Source: Ignavibacteria bacterium
GTDB lineage: Bacteria; Bacteroidota; Ignavibacteria; Kapaibacteriales; Kapaibacteriaceae
Reading direction: 5' to 3'
Assembly (NCBI GenBank): GCA_015709655.1
Contig: CP054181.1
Coordinates: 299,262 to 363,261, forward strand
Length of the DNA stretch: 64,000 bases
In this document: in pieces, positions 54,298 through 62,178 of the stretch
Layout of the letters: each line of letters starts with the position of its first letter
Position numbering within the stretch: position 1 is the first letter of the stretch
Translations under genes and position numbers: made by a program
The notes under the pieces: generated by a model
Told to the model about the DNA's origin: nothing
The model's database searches: none
What the model saw: the letters and a program-made list of their open reading frames with translations, nothing else

Positions 54298-54740
54298 TTA
54301 TGAGTTTAAAGATACCCCCAGGAGCCGGCTAAAAATCTTGATATAGTCAGCCGGAGAGATTGTTTCTGGACGCCTATCCGAAAGCCTAAACTCTTTAATT
54401 ACATCGAGTTGGACATCTTGCTTGATATTTTGGATAGCCGGCCAGTGTTTAAGAGTATTTGAAGCAAGCTTTCGTCGCATACTAAATGCCGCCCGAACAA
54501 ATTCACGGAACCCGGGAATAAGAGAATTGGGAAGAGGATGAGGATGAAGCAACAATCGAACAGACGACCCGCATTGTAGGGATAGCAGTTCAACATCGCT
54601 ACAGTGTGCGTTGTTACGCCAATAACACGATTTTCCACTGATGGTTGGTCACAGCAGGCTGCAGTACATAAAAAACACCCGTCGGTCCTGGTTTTACCCA
54701 AAACGTACGCTGACCGCCATGGTAACCACAAATGCTCCAA
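54298..54740 (-). pseudogene. HIT-rsmA deletion remnant
   Basis: The first 58 codons (from the ATG at 54740) are nearly identical to the HIT protein at 56777, ending at CYPYNAG. The sequence then jumps, near 54565-54571, to the last 85 or so codons of rsmA (LLHPHPLPNSLIPGFREF onward, ending at 54298), in a different frame. About 0.92 kb present in the intact pair (56197-57113) is missing, including the HIT catalytic motif and the rsmA SAM-binding domain. Neither product can be functional. The frame from 54740 stops at 54399 after a nonsense tail. Confidence 0.88.
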
Positions 54741-54743
54741 CCG

Positions 54744-55583
54744 CTAAAGTACAAAACGCAGATCAATGCCTGCCTGGAGTGCATCAATGCGAATGTTGGC
54801 AGACGGACCTACCTCGGTAATGCCATAATTGTAGTAGATGCAGGGAACCAGCAGTAATCGGCCAATCGGCAGTTCATACTGTACTCCGGCTTTAACAGCT
54901 ACTCGGATTGACGACTTATCCGGAATATCATCCCGACCGGTAATAATAGCCCGGCCATTATTGATGTACTCCACATCACCGGGATTAAACAGGGATGAAT
55001 CAAATACGCTAGTAATCGGTTCTACCAGCTCCATACCCTCTTCCCTGTCTGCACTGAGAACCATGCCAACCGTGGGGCCAACAACAATCCCAAAATTGGA
55101 ATTAAACAGGTTCAGCTTGTAAATCGCCTCCAAGTCAACAACGGTATATTTGATTTCAGCTACGTGGCGCACCGATGAATTTACATCCTGTCCGTCGGGA
55201 GAGAGTGACGGGAGATTGTCGCCCTTCTCTTCGTAATACGCCGGTAAGTAGTTGTAAACAACACGGGCAATAATCGATGACTTACTATCTTTCGGGGAGC
55301 CCAGGAGGTACTCGGCGCTAAGCCCAACGTAGTATCCGTTCCCTGAACCGTGCGTAAAGCCCGGACACAATACAGCTCCAGCAACTGACTTAATACCGGA
55401 GGCGTACATTGACCTGTTTCCCCCTGCTACCGGTCCAACATAAATACGCGATTGAGATTTAACAGGTATAAGCGGACTACTTTCCTTCACTGAATCTTGA
55501 ACCTGTGCAGCCACCCGGAGTCCGGCGGTTGTAGTTATAAGGGCAATCAGAAATACCCGTATTGTGGTTACAAATAAAACCAT
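54744..55583 (-). CDS. Outer-membrane protein, duplicated copy with borrowed signal peptide
   Basis: The 279-residue product is nearly identical to that at 57287 from residue 34 on (about nine in ten residues by eye). Its first 33 residues differ: they match the signal peptide and adjoining region of the 1484-residue protein (TIRVFLIALITTTAGL, then VAAQVQD). The body has strand patterns of a porin-like barrel (RIYVGPVAG, GNGYYVGLSAEYLLG, IIARVVYNYLPAYY, SNFGIVVGPTVG, ending in GIDLRFVL). It is therefore a chimera made by the tandem duplication. It keeps an intact frame, so it is probably expressed from the duplicated leader. No specific function is known. Confidence 0.82.
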   Translation of the reverse strand: MVLFVTTIRVFLIALITTTAGLRVAAQVQDSVKESSPLIPVKSQSRIYVGPVAGGNRSMYASGIKSVAGAVLCPGFTHGSGNGYYVGLSAEYLLGSPKDSKSSIIARVVYNYLPAYYEEKGDNLPSLSPDGQDVNSSVRHVAEIKYTVVDLEAIYKLNLFNSNFGIVVGPTVGMVLSADREEGMELVEPITSVFDSSLFNPGDVEYINNGRAIITGRDDIPDKSSIRVAVKAGVQYELPIGRLLLVPCIYYNYGITEVGPSANIRIDALQAGIDLRFVL

Positions 55584-55931
55584 GAAAATTTTTCCACGTA
55601 TTATGAAAATGCAGATGCTTATTACTTTGTTTACAACCTGTGGTATACTCGATAGTATTCTAGTTGCTAATGTACACGAATAATCCGTACGTACACATTT
55701 TTCAAGTACTTGTTGAAAATTCCATTTAACTCGGTTGCCGTTGTATCACTCAATTCCCCCAACAAAATCCTTGATACCTTGATCAGCGTTTTTCCTTTCT
55801 GTATCCCACAATAAACTACATGGTAAAGGTATTTAGTTACAGTTTATAAAAAAGTTATTTTTCTCAAGTCTACGGTCCTTGTTACACAGCCTGGCAAGAA
55901 TACCACTCTCCTGACAGCCGGAAGACCTGTT
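55584..55931 (-). promoter_or_regulatory. Leader of the chimeric outer-membrane gene (duplicate of 53939-54297)
   Basis: This 348-base stretch carries no gene. It matches the leader at 53939-54297, with the CAAGTACTTG palindrome at 55703-55712, TTCCCCCAACAAAATCC near 55757, and GTAAAGGTATTTAGTTACAG at 55823-55842. Blocks kept in both copies are the best candidates for promoter or transcript elements. In the ancestral order this was the leader of the giant gene. Confidence 0.55.
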
Positions 55932-56753
55932 TTATGTGTTTAAAGATACCCCCACGAGCCGACAAAAAATCTTGATATACTCAACTGGAGAGATTGTTTC
56001 CGGACGCCTCTCAGAAAGCCTAAACTCTTTAATTACATCGCGTTGGAGATCTTGTTTGATATTTTGGATAGCCAGCCAGTGTTTAAGAGTATTTGAAGCA
56101 AGCTTTCGTCGCATACTAAATGCCGCCCGAACAAATTCTCGAAACCCGGGAATAAGAGAATCGGGAAGAGGATGAGGATGGAGCAGGAATCGAACAACGG
56201 CAGACTGAACGGATGGTGCTGGAAAAAAAGATCCGGGTTTAACGGTAAACAGCAGATTTGGCTTAGCCCCCTGCCTTACTGCCACACTCTGAATTCCATA
56301 CTCCTTGCTTCCTTCTGGCGCTACAAGGCGGCGGGCCACTTCAAGCTGAACCATGATGACGGCACGGGTCAGGTGCTCCTGGTTATCAAGGATCCAGAAA
56401 ACCAGTTCAGATGTGATGTTATACGGCAGATTTCCCACCAGGACAGCCTTTTCTCCTGACAGCAGGTCAGCCAGGTTTACCAAACGTACGTCTGCCTGTA
56501 TGAACATACAACGTGGCGTAACCCAGGGTTGCCGGCTGCAATGCTCAATCGCACGTTCATCGGCATCAATCGCTATTATCCGTTTAGCGGGTGAGGCTGC
56601 CAGCCACTTTGTAAGGGCACCCGTTCCCGGACCAATTTCGATAACCGTGTCATCGGGCGTGATAGTAAGCTCCGACACAATGCGCTGAGCAACGCGCACA
56701 TCTGTCAGAAAATTCTGGCTAAACCTGCGTCGTGGTGCAATTCCTTTTGCCAT
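55932..56753 (-). CDS. rsmA: 16S rRNA (adenine-1518/1519-N6)-dimethyltransferase
   Basis: The 273-residue KsgA/RsmA enzyme dimethylates two adenines near the 3' end of 16S rRNA. It has RRRFSQNFLTD near residue 8, the SAM-binding VIEIGPGTGALTKWLA near residue 39, the acidic ADERAIEH and ADVRL motifs, and the catalytic VGNLPYNITSELVFWIL near residue 107. A C-terminal helical domain follows (AFSMRRKLASNTLKHW). The frame extends to 56810, but the ATG at 56753 matches the family start and lies 23 bases after the HIT stop. A C-terminal fragment of a second copy remains at 54298. Confidence 0.95.
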   Translation of the reverse strand: MAKGIAPRRRFSQNFLTDVRVAQRIVSELTITPDDTVIEIGPGTGALTKWLAASPAKRIIAIDADERAIEHCSRQPWVTPRCMFIQADVRLVNLADLLSGEKAVLVGNLPYNITSELVFWILDNQEHLTRAVIMVQLEVARRLVAPEGSKEYGIQSVAVRQGAKPNLLFTVKPGSFFPAPSVQSAVVRFLLHPHPLPDSLIPGFREFVRAAFSMRRKLASNTLKHWLAIQNIKQDLQRDVIKEFRLSERRPETISPVEYIKIFCRLVGVSLNT

Positions 56754-56776
56754 AAACGAACAACTGGGAGGGCCGC

Positions 56777-57283
56777 CTACGGCTCGATACGGCGGTTGCC
56801 GTTTTCCCAAGCCTCGTGCAGTATAGCCCAGGTTTGGGCTAGCGATTCGTTGATAACCCTGGTTTCTGACAGCACCGTCATAAAATTCGTATCAGCATGC
56901 CAACGGGGAACGATATGAAAATGCAGATGATCCGGTACTCCGGCGCCGGCATCCTTGCCCAGATTTGCTCCGATGTTCACAGCATGAGGATGCATTGAAC
57001 TTTGAATTGCCTGCACACAGGACTGAAGCATGCTCATGAGGTCGGCTGCGGCTTCTGACTCCAGGTCTGCTATGTTGGCACAGTGCTGTCGCGGGGCAAT
57101 CAAAAGGTGACCAGCATTGTAGGGATATCGGTTCAACATCGCTACAGTGTGCGTTGTTACACCAATAACAAGATTTTCCACTGATGGTTGGTCACAGCAG
57201 GCTGCAGTACACAAAAAACACCCGTCGGTCCTGGTTTTACCCAAAACGTACGCTGACCGCCATGGTGACCACAAATGCTCCAA
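56777..57283 (-). CDS. HIT-family hydrolase
   Basis: The 168-residue protein opens MEHLWSPWRSAYVLG and has CFLCTAACCD near residue 22 with a CxxC pair. It has PYNAGHLLIAPRQHCANI near 54, and the histidine triad in DHLHFHIVPRWHADTNFM near 118. HIT proteins hydrolyse or transfer nucleotides (Ap4A phosphorylase- or Hint-like); the WSPWRSAY start is typical of the bacterial AP4A phosphorylase-like group. It lies four bases behind the outer-membrane protein gene and 23 before rsmA. Confidence 0.92.
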   Translation of the reverse strand: MEHLWSPWRSAYVLGKTRTDGCFLCTAACCDQPSVENLVIGVTTHTVAMLNRYPYNAGHLLIAPRQHCANIADLESEAAADLMSMLQSCVQAIQSSMHPHAVNIGANLGKDAGAGVPDHLHFHIVPRWHADTNFMTVLSETRVINESLAQTWAILHEAWENGNRRIEP

Positions 57284-57286
57284 CTA

Positions 57287-58096
57287 CTAGATAGCAAATC
57301 GCAGATCAATGCCTGCCTGGAGTGCATTAATGCGAAGGTTGGCCGACGGACTTACCTCGGTAATACCAAAATTGTAGTAGATGCAGGGAACCAGCAGTAA
57401 TCGGCCAATTGGCAGTTCATACTGTGCTCCGGCCTTAACAGCTACGCGGATTGACGACTTATCCGGAATATCATCCCGACCGGTAATAATAGCCCGGCCA
57501 TTATTGATGTACTCCACATCACCGGGATTAAACAGGGATGAATCAAATACGCTAGTAATCGGTTCTACCAACTCCATACGCTGTTCCCTGTCTGCACTGA
57601 GAACCATGCCAACCGTGGGACCAACAACAATCCCAAAATTGGAATTAAACAGGTTCAGCTTGTAAATCGCCTCCAAGTCAACAACGGTATAGTTGATTTC
57701 AGCTACGTGCCGCACCGATGAATTTACAACCTGTCCGTCGGGAGAGAGTGACGGGAGATTGTCGCCCTGCTCTTCGTAATACGCCGGTAAGTAGCTGTAA
57801 ACAACACGGGCAATAATCGATGACTTACTATCTTTCGGGGAGCCCAGGAGGTACTCGGCGCTAAGCCCAAAGTAGTAACCGTTTCCTGAACCGTGCGTAA
57901 AGTCCGGACACAATACATCTCCAGCAACTGACTGAAAACCGGAGGCGTGCATAGACCTGTTTACCCCTGCTACCGGTCCTATATAAATACGCGGTTTAGA
58001 TTTAGCAGGTATAAGCGGATTTGCCAGCTCGTTCTGCGCCCAGGCCGTTGTGGTAAGAGTTACCAGAACTAAAACAGTACCCCAAAAAATTCTCAT
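57287..58096 (-). CDS. Outer-membrane protein, original copy
   Basis: The 269-residue product has its own signal peptide (RIFWGTVLVLVTLTTTAWAQ) and a porin-like body of alternating strands ending in GIDLRFAI. The ATG at 58096 has GGAAG six bases upstream and is preferred to 58123, which overlaps the previous gene. It lies directly after the giant gene at 58113, so the two are probably co-expressed and may work together at the surface; that is inference. The family is not one I can name; PorT/OmpA-like small barrels are the nearest guess. Confidence 0.82.
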   Translation of the reverse strand: MRIFWGTVLVLVTLTTTAWAQNELANPLIPAKSKPRIYIGPVAGVNRSMHASGFQSVAGDVLCPDFTHGSGNGYYFGLSAEYLLGSPKDSKSSIIARVVYSYLPAYYEEQGDNLPSLSPDGQVVNSSVRHVAEINYTVVDLEAIYKLNLFNSNFGIVVGPTVGMVLSADREQRMELVEPITSVFDSSLFNPGDVEYINNGRAIITGRDDIPDKSSIRVAVKAGAQYELPIGRLLLVPCIYYNFGITEVSPSANLRINALQAGIDLRFAI

Positions 58097-58112
58097 GTGA
58101 ACTTCCGTGATG

Positions 58113-61100
58113 TTATTTAACAATCAAGATTGGGAGCATCGTTTCCCCAACCTCGTGCTTCAAAACTAAGCCATACAAACCACTTGTCTGTCGGGCAACT
58201 GAAAATATACAATGATGTTTTCCTTTTTCCAACGCCAAATTGTAAACAAGTGGTGTTCGAACTCCATGTAAATCTACGAGATCCAGGCCAATTATCATTG
58301 TTTTTGATGCATCAATGTTCAGGCGGAGCTCATTTTGTACCGGATGTTCGTCCAGCTGAATAACTGCCTGCCCGAGCGCCCCGATGCGCACCATTCGTAG
58401 CGACCCGGCACAAACGTTTATTGTTGCGGCTATGCCTTGTTGTTTTGCATCGGCACAGTGATTGGCTTCGGCGGATACTGCAAACCCATACGGTGCGGGA
58501 TTGCTCCAGAGCGTCTGCCCCTTAAGCTCAATTGTTACGGTATAGGGCGATAGCACGCTGTCAGGAACTTCCAGCCGGAGTGTACTGTTTGAGTCGATCA
58601 CAGGCACAGTGACCTGCCTGATACCGCTTACATCTGTAATGTCTGCAGTTACGGTCGCCGTTGCGGTCTGCCACTTGTCTGCTTCGTATTTCACGGTAAC
58701 AGTAAGGGGCTCTGCAAGACTTCTAACAACTGATGATTGGATTTTAATCGTAACGGGTGTGCTCTGACCGGGACTGACGTTCTTGGGTATGAACAGATCA
58801 ACCGTAGGGGGCACCGCATAAATGGTTAACAACTGAGTGTCTGCCAGTACCCTCCCGCCGTCATACATGAGCGTATAAGCAAGCAAACCTGCATTGTCTG
58901 CTGAAACAACCAGCGGTATGGCAATGGTATCCTTGGCTCCGGGGAGAATTACGTACCCTGCGTATGAAGTATCCACAAGTACATCACCGTCAAGTGTAGC
59001 CCGGAACGATTGCACCTGTACAGGCTGGGTCCCGGTATTGGTCACACGCACGGCTACGGTATCATTGGTACAGGCTTCAATCGATTGGTTTGCATCAAGC
59101 TGTCCCTGCAATTCAACCACCTGCGGGTCAACTGCCACACCGTAAATTTTGATGTTCGGACTTGGCGTTCCTGGGGTTGCAAAACCATTACTCCGTACTT
59201 CGAAAATCTGTTCGTGATAACCGGTACGGGTTGGGCGGAACTCAACATAGATGGCCTGACGTTCACCCGGCTGATATGTTCCTGGATACGGAGGGAAATT
59301 GGGATAGATATCACTGGTACCTGAGCTAACGATATTAACTGATGTTACTATTAACGGTGCTGTTCCTGCGGCAACAAGCACTGTTACTGTAGTATCCTTG
59401 ACGGTGTTTATGGTAATCGTTCCCAGGTCAACATTGTATGTGGTTATTTCCGGGCCGACGCCTTCACCCATAACAAGGATATAGGTGGCTTCATGACCGT
59501 TCCAGTTAACCTGCAATGGAATTGAGTCACGATACAGTCCGCCTCGTAGGGGCTGAAACCGGATGAGCAACGGTTGTGCGGCCGACGGGTTCAGGAAGGC
59601 CGGCAGTTGTAGTCCGGGGAAGCTAAAGCCAGTTGCGGCTGAATCCAGCACGGCATGGACCCGGCAGGTTGCGTCGCCCGTGTTCATAAGCATGACGGTC
59701 GTATCTGCCTGAGTGCCAACACCAACTTTCCCAAAATCAACAATAATGGGCGGAACACGTGGCCTTGTGCCCTTTCCAATAACGGTTATGGTTTGCTTTG
59801 GAAGGTCTTGTACAAGGGCTGTATCGGTACGCTGGGCCATACCTCCGCGCAAAGGCGTAAAGCAGGCACGTAGCCAAAGGGTGTCACCGGGCGCAATGGT
59901 TGCCGGAAATACACCGGCTGTGTCAATGGTAAAATCGCCTGCTGGCTGCCCGGGCAGATAGCCGGTTACAACTATGTCAACAGCTCCGGGGTTTACAATT
60001 GCCACCCTGGCACAGCTTGTATCTCCTATGCGCACAGAGCCAAAGTTGTGGCCTGAAGCCTGAACGTCAGCCAAGGGGTATCCTGTAACAGGGATCTCCT
60101 TTTTTAATGAACAGTCAAACTCAACAATCAAGCGGGCTGCTGCTGAATGACCGGCAACACTACCCTGGTAACACACTTCCACCCACAGGGTGTCGGGTCC
60201 GTGAACTGTGTCAGGCCATACGTAATTGGTACGGATTGCCAGCGCAGGGTCACCAGCAATAACAATGTTTTTTATAACTTGTTTTGTAGAGTCGGGATTG
60301 ATAATCGGCACCCGAACACAGTCAATTGGTTTTTGTCTTGCCTCGACCAGAATACTGTCCGGCAGGATAAATGAGGGAGCTTCGTAGTCAAACAGCCATT
60401 CCTTACCGTTTCCCAAACTGTCGTACGCATGAACCACAAACCGACCGTCTTTCCACGGATCTTGAACCCAGGCGTCGATCGGTGTTGTTCCAGTGTCATC
60501 GGTTGGCGGACTCAGAGCCCAGGAATAGTTTACGCATCGGTCAGTCTGCACCTTAACTTCAGTAAGCTTTGGACCGAACTTTTTTCCCACGTCGGTCACC
60601 GATCCGCGAAGGGTACCGCATTCAACCTGTAAGGCATATTGGGGCGGTGTCAGCTCATCCTGTGGCTCCTTATCGTACAACGCACCCAAAATATTGGCGT
60701 ACGAGTCGGCGTACGACATACCGTACATTATGGCACCAAAGCGTCCTTCATCCGACGACATGGTGTAGGTTCCCATCGGGAGTCTGATATTGGCCCAGTG
60801 AAATGATGTTCCCGGCACGGTCTGCCACTGTATCATCGGTTCGATTTCAGTAACCAGACGTGTGTCAATCCTCAGAGTAGCCAGTGCTTCAGGTTCGGCA
60901 ACAATGTTTACGTAATAATGAAACTGCTGGTTTTCGATACCGGTTTGTGTAATGAGTTCCGGAAAACGGAACGTTGCTCTGCTCAGGTACTGTCCAACCG
61001 CCGGCAGCACAACCATGGCCGGATCGCCGTTTGCAGTTTCAGGCTGGGTAAGCAGTTCCTGTTTACTGGGCATAAACTGTACTGCCAGGAATGGCTTACT

Positions 61101-62144
61101 GCTGGCGTAGTATGTGGGTTCGTCCAGCGTAATGTCCACCCAGTCACCAGCCAGTGCCAGCTTCTGGCTAAACGTCCGCTTCGATGTTGTTACTGTTACG
61201 TCAACGTCATCGGTGCCCGCAATAAGCCGCACCAGATTGGTACCCCGCACGACTGAAAACGGCTGTGCTACGTATTCGCTATTCCAGACTTCTACGGGTG
61301 GCAGCATTTCAACAAGATGGTCCTTGCTGTTGGTTTCAACCGTAGGGATGCTTGCCCTAACGTGACCGGATAGCATAGCAACAGGCTTGTCTGCTTTCAC
61401 CCTGCTGCCACTAAGGTCACCGGTTCCGAGCGGCGTTGGCTTCCCTTTCACCAGATAGCATTCTGACTTGTTTAGGGTAACGGTAAAGGGTTTTCTTGCC
61501 TGCCGACCCAGTTCGGTCATCTGAGCGGGCGTAATTTCAACAGTGGTATTGTCTTCGGTGGCAATGACCATGAATTCGCCGGTCCGGATGGCAGCCAGTG
61601 ACGGGTCGATGTAGGCGTTTGAGTACCGGTCATTGGGCTGGCATACCGAATAGTAGTTCTTACCCAAGCTCTTAATTGGTATTGCCGTGTAGGTATCGGT
61701 AGATGCAGCCCGGGTATTTAAGGCGTACACCACGATTGGTACGTCGCTGGAAATGAAAATACCAAGCCGTTGTGGAGATTCACTCGCAACGTTCTCGTAC
61801 ATAAACGGAAGTGTAACCGAGCCCACACCAAAGGCTTTCACAAACAGAGTTTCCACGAAACCCGTCGGATACGTAATCGTTACCTTGGCATCGTATTGGG
61901 AGCTGACAAATATCTTCAGCAGGGGGGCTGTTGTGTTCAGGAGTACTTCGTTCTGTAAAAAACCAACAACGAACGACGTTCCCTCCAGAGTCCCCGCATT
62001 TTTACGTGGCAGTACACGCTCAACTTGTGCCGACGCCACAGCCACCTGCAGACAGCACCACAGTAGAACGAAACTTCCCCAATACCGCCAAATCACATGC
62101 AGTTCCTGTTTATTCAGTAATGGCAATAATAGCATGATAACCAT
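58113..62144 (-). CDS. Giant IgGFc-binding-type surface protein with anchor-D domains
   Basis: The 1343-residue protein has a signal segment (YWGSFVLLWCCLQVAVASAQ), which follows a lysine-containing leader of about 18 residues. An IgGFc-binding-type domain spans about residues 45-500 (TSFVVGFLQNEVLL, PIVVYALNTRAASTDTYTAI, YVAQPFSVVRGTNLVRLIAG). A series of choice-of-anchor-D/ASPM-SPD-2-like beta sandwiches spans about 650-1100 (ASGHNFGSVRIGDTSCARVA, VDFGKVGVGTQADTTVML, VDLGTITINTVKDTTVTV). The C-terminal 80 residues look like a T9SS sorting domain (LRLNIDASKTMIIGLDLVD, SGLYGLVLKHEVGETMLPIL). It is a paralogue of the 49484 gene but has no cohesin-like module. It lies between the LptA-like gene and an outer-membrane protein gene. 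Confidence 0.83.
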   Translation of the reverse strand: MVIMLLLPLLNKQELHVIWRYWGSFVLLWCCLQVAVASAQVERVLPRKNAGTLEGTSFVVGFLQNEVLLNTTAPLLKIFVSSQYDAKVTITYPTGFVETLFVKAFGVGSVTLPFMYENVASESPQRLGIFISSDVPIVVYALNTRAASTDTYTAIPIKSLGKNYYSVCQPNDRYSNAYIDPSLAAIRTGEFMVIATEDNTTVEITPAQMTELGRQARKPFTVTLNKSECYLVKGKPTPLGTGDLSGSRVKADKPVAMLSGHVRASIPTVETNSKDHLVEMLPPVEVWNSEYVAQPFSVVRGTNLVRLIAGTDDVDVTVTTSKRTFSQKLALAGDWVDITLDEPTYYASSKPFLAVQFMPSKQELLTQPETANGDPAMVVLPAVGQYLSRATFRFPELITQTGIENQQFHYYVNIVAEPEALATLRIDTRLVTEIEPMIQWQTVPGTSFHWANIRLPMGTYTMSSDEGRFGAIMYGMSYADSYANILGALYDKEPQDELTPPQYALQVECGTLRGSVTDVGKKFGPKLTEVKVQTDRCVNYSWALSPPTDDTGTTPIDAWVQDPWKDGRFVVHAYDSLGNGKEWLFDYEAPSFILPDSILVEARQKPIDCVRVPIINPDSTKQVIKNIVIAGDPALAIRTNYVWPDTVHGPDTLWVEVCYQGSVAGHSAAARLIVEFDCSLKKEIPVTGYPLADVQASGHNFGSVRIGDTSCARVAIVNPGAVDIVVTGYLPGQPAGDFTIDTAGVFPATIAPGDTLWLRACFTPLRGGMAQRTDTALVQDLPKQTITVIGKGTRPRVPPIIVDFGKVGVGTQADTTVMLMNTGDATCRVHAVLDSAATGFSFPGLQLPAFLNPSAAQPLLIRFQPLRGGLYRDSIPLQVNWNGHEATYILVMGEGVGPEITTYNVDLGTITINTVKDTTVTVLVAAGTAPLIVTSVNIVSSGTSDIYPNFPPYPGTYQPGERQAIYVEFRPTRTGYHEQIFEVRSNGFATPGTPSPNIKIYGVAVDPQVVELQGQLDANQSIEACTNDTVAVRVTNTGTQPVQVQSFRATLDGDVLVDTSYAGYVILPGAKDTIAIPLVVSADNAGLLAYTLMYDGGRVLADTQLLTIYAVPPTVDLFIPKNVSPGQSTPVTIKIQSSVVRSLAEPLTVTVKYEADKWQTATATVTADITDVSGIRQVTVPVIDSNSTLRLEVPDSVLSPYTVTIELKGQTLWSNPAPYGFAVSAEANHCADAKQQGIAATINVCAGSLRMVRIGALGQAVIQLDEHPVQNELRLNIDASKTMIIGLDLVDLHGVRTPLVYNLALEKGKHHCIFSVARQTSGLYGLVLKHEVGETMLPILIVK

Positions 62145-62178
62145 AAGTATGCTATTTAGGTTACCGATCCCCGCAATT

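Larger units (their letters stand above)
53837..55481. repeat. Tandem duplication, left (reduced) copy
   Basis: This copy runs from inside the signal-peptide region of the 1484-residue gene through its leader and the HIT/rsmA remnant to the body of the second outer-membrane protein gene. It aligns along its length with 55482-58021, apart from about 0.92 kb missing between 54565 and 54571. Bounds are by eye, to within tens of bases. Confidence 0.8.
55482..58021. repeat. Tandem duplication, right (complete) copy
   Basis: This unit of about 2.5 kb holds the signal-peptide segment now fused to the second outer-membrane protein, its leader, intact rsmA, intact HIT gene and the body of the first outer-membrane protein. 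It aligns with 53837-55481. The junction at 55481 joins a codon near residue 34 of the chimeric gene to the position equal to residue 26 of the gene at 57287. Confidence 0.8.
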
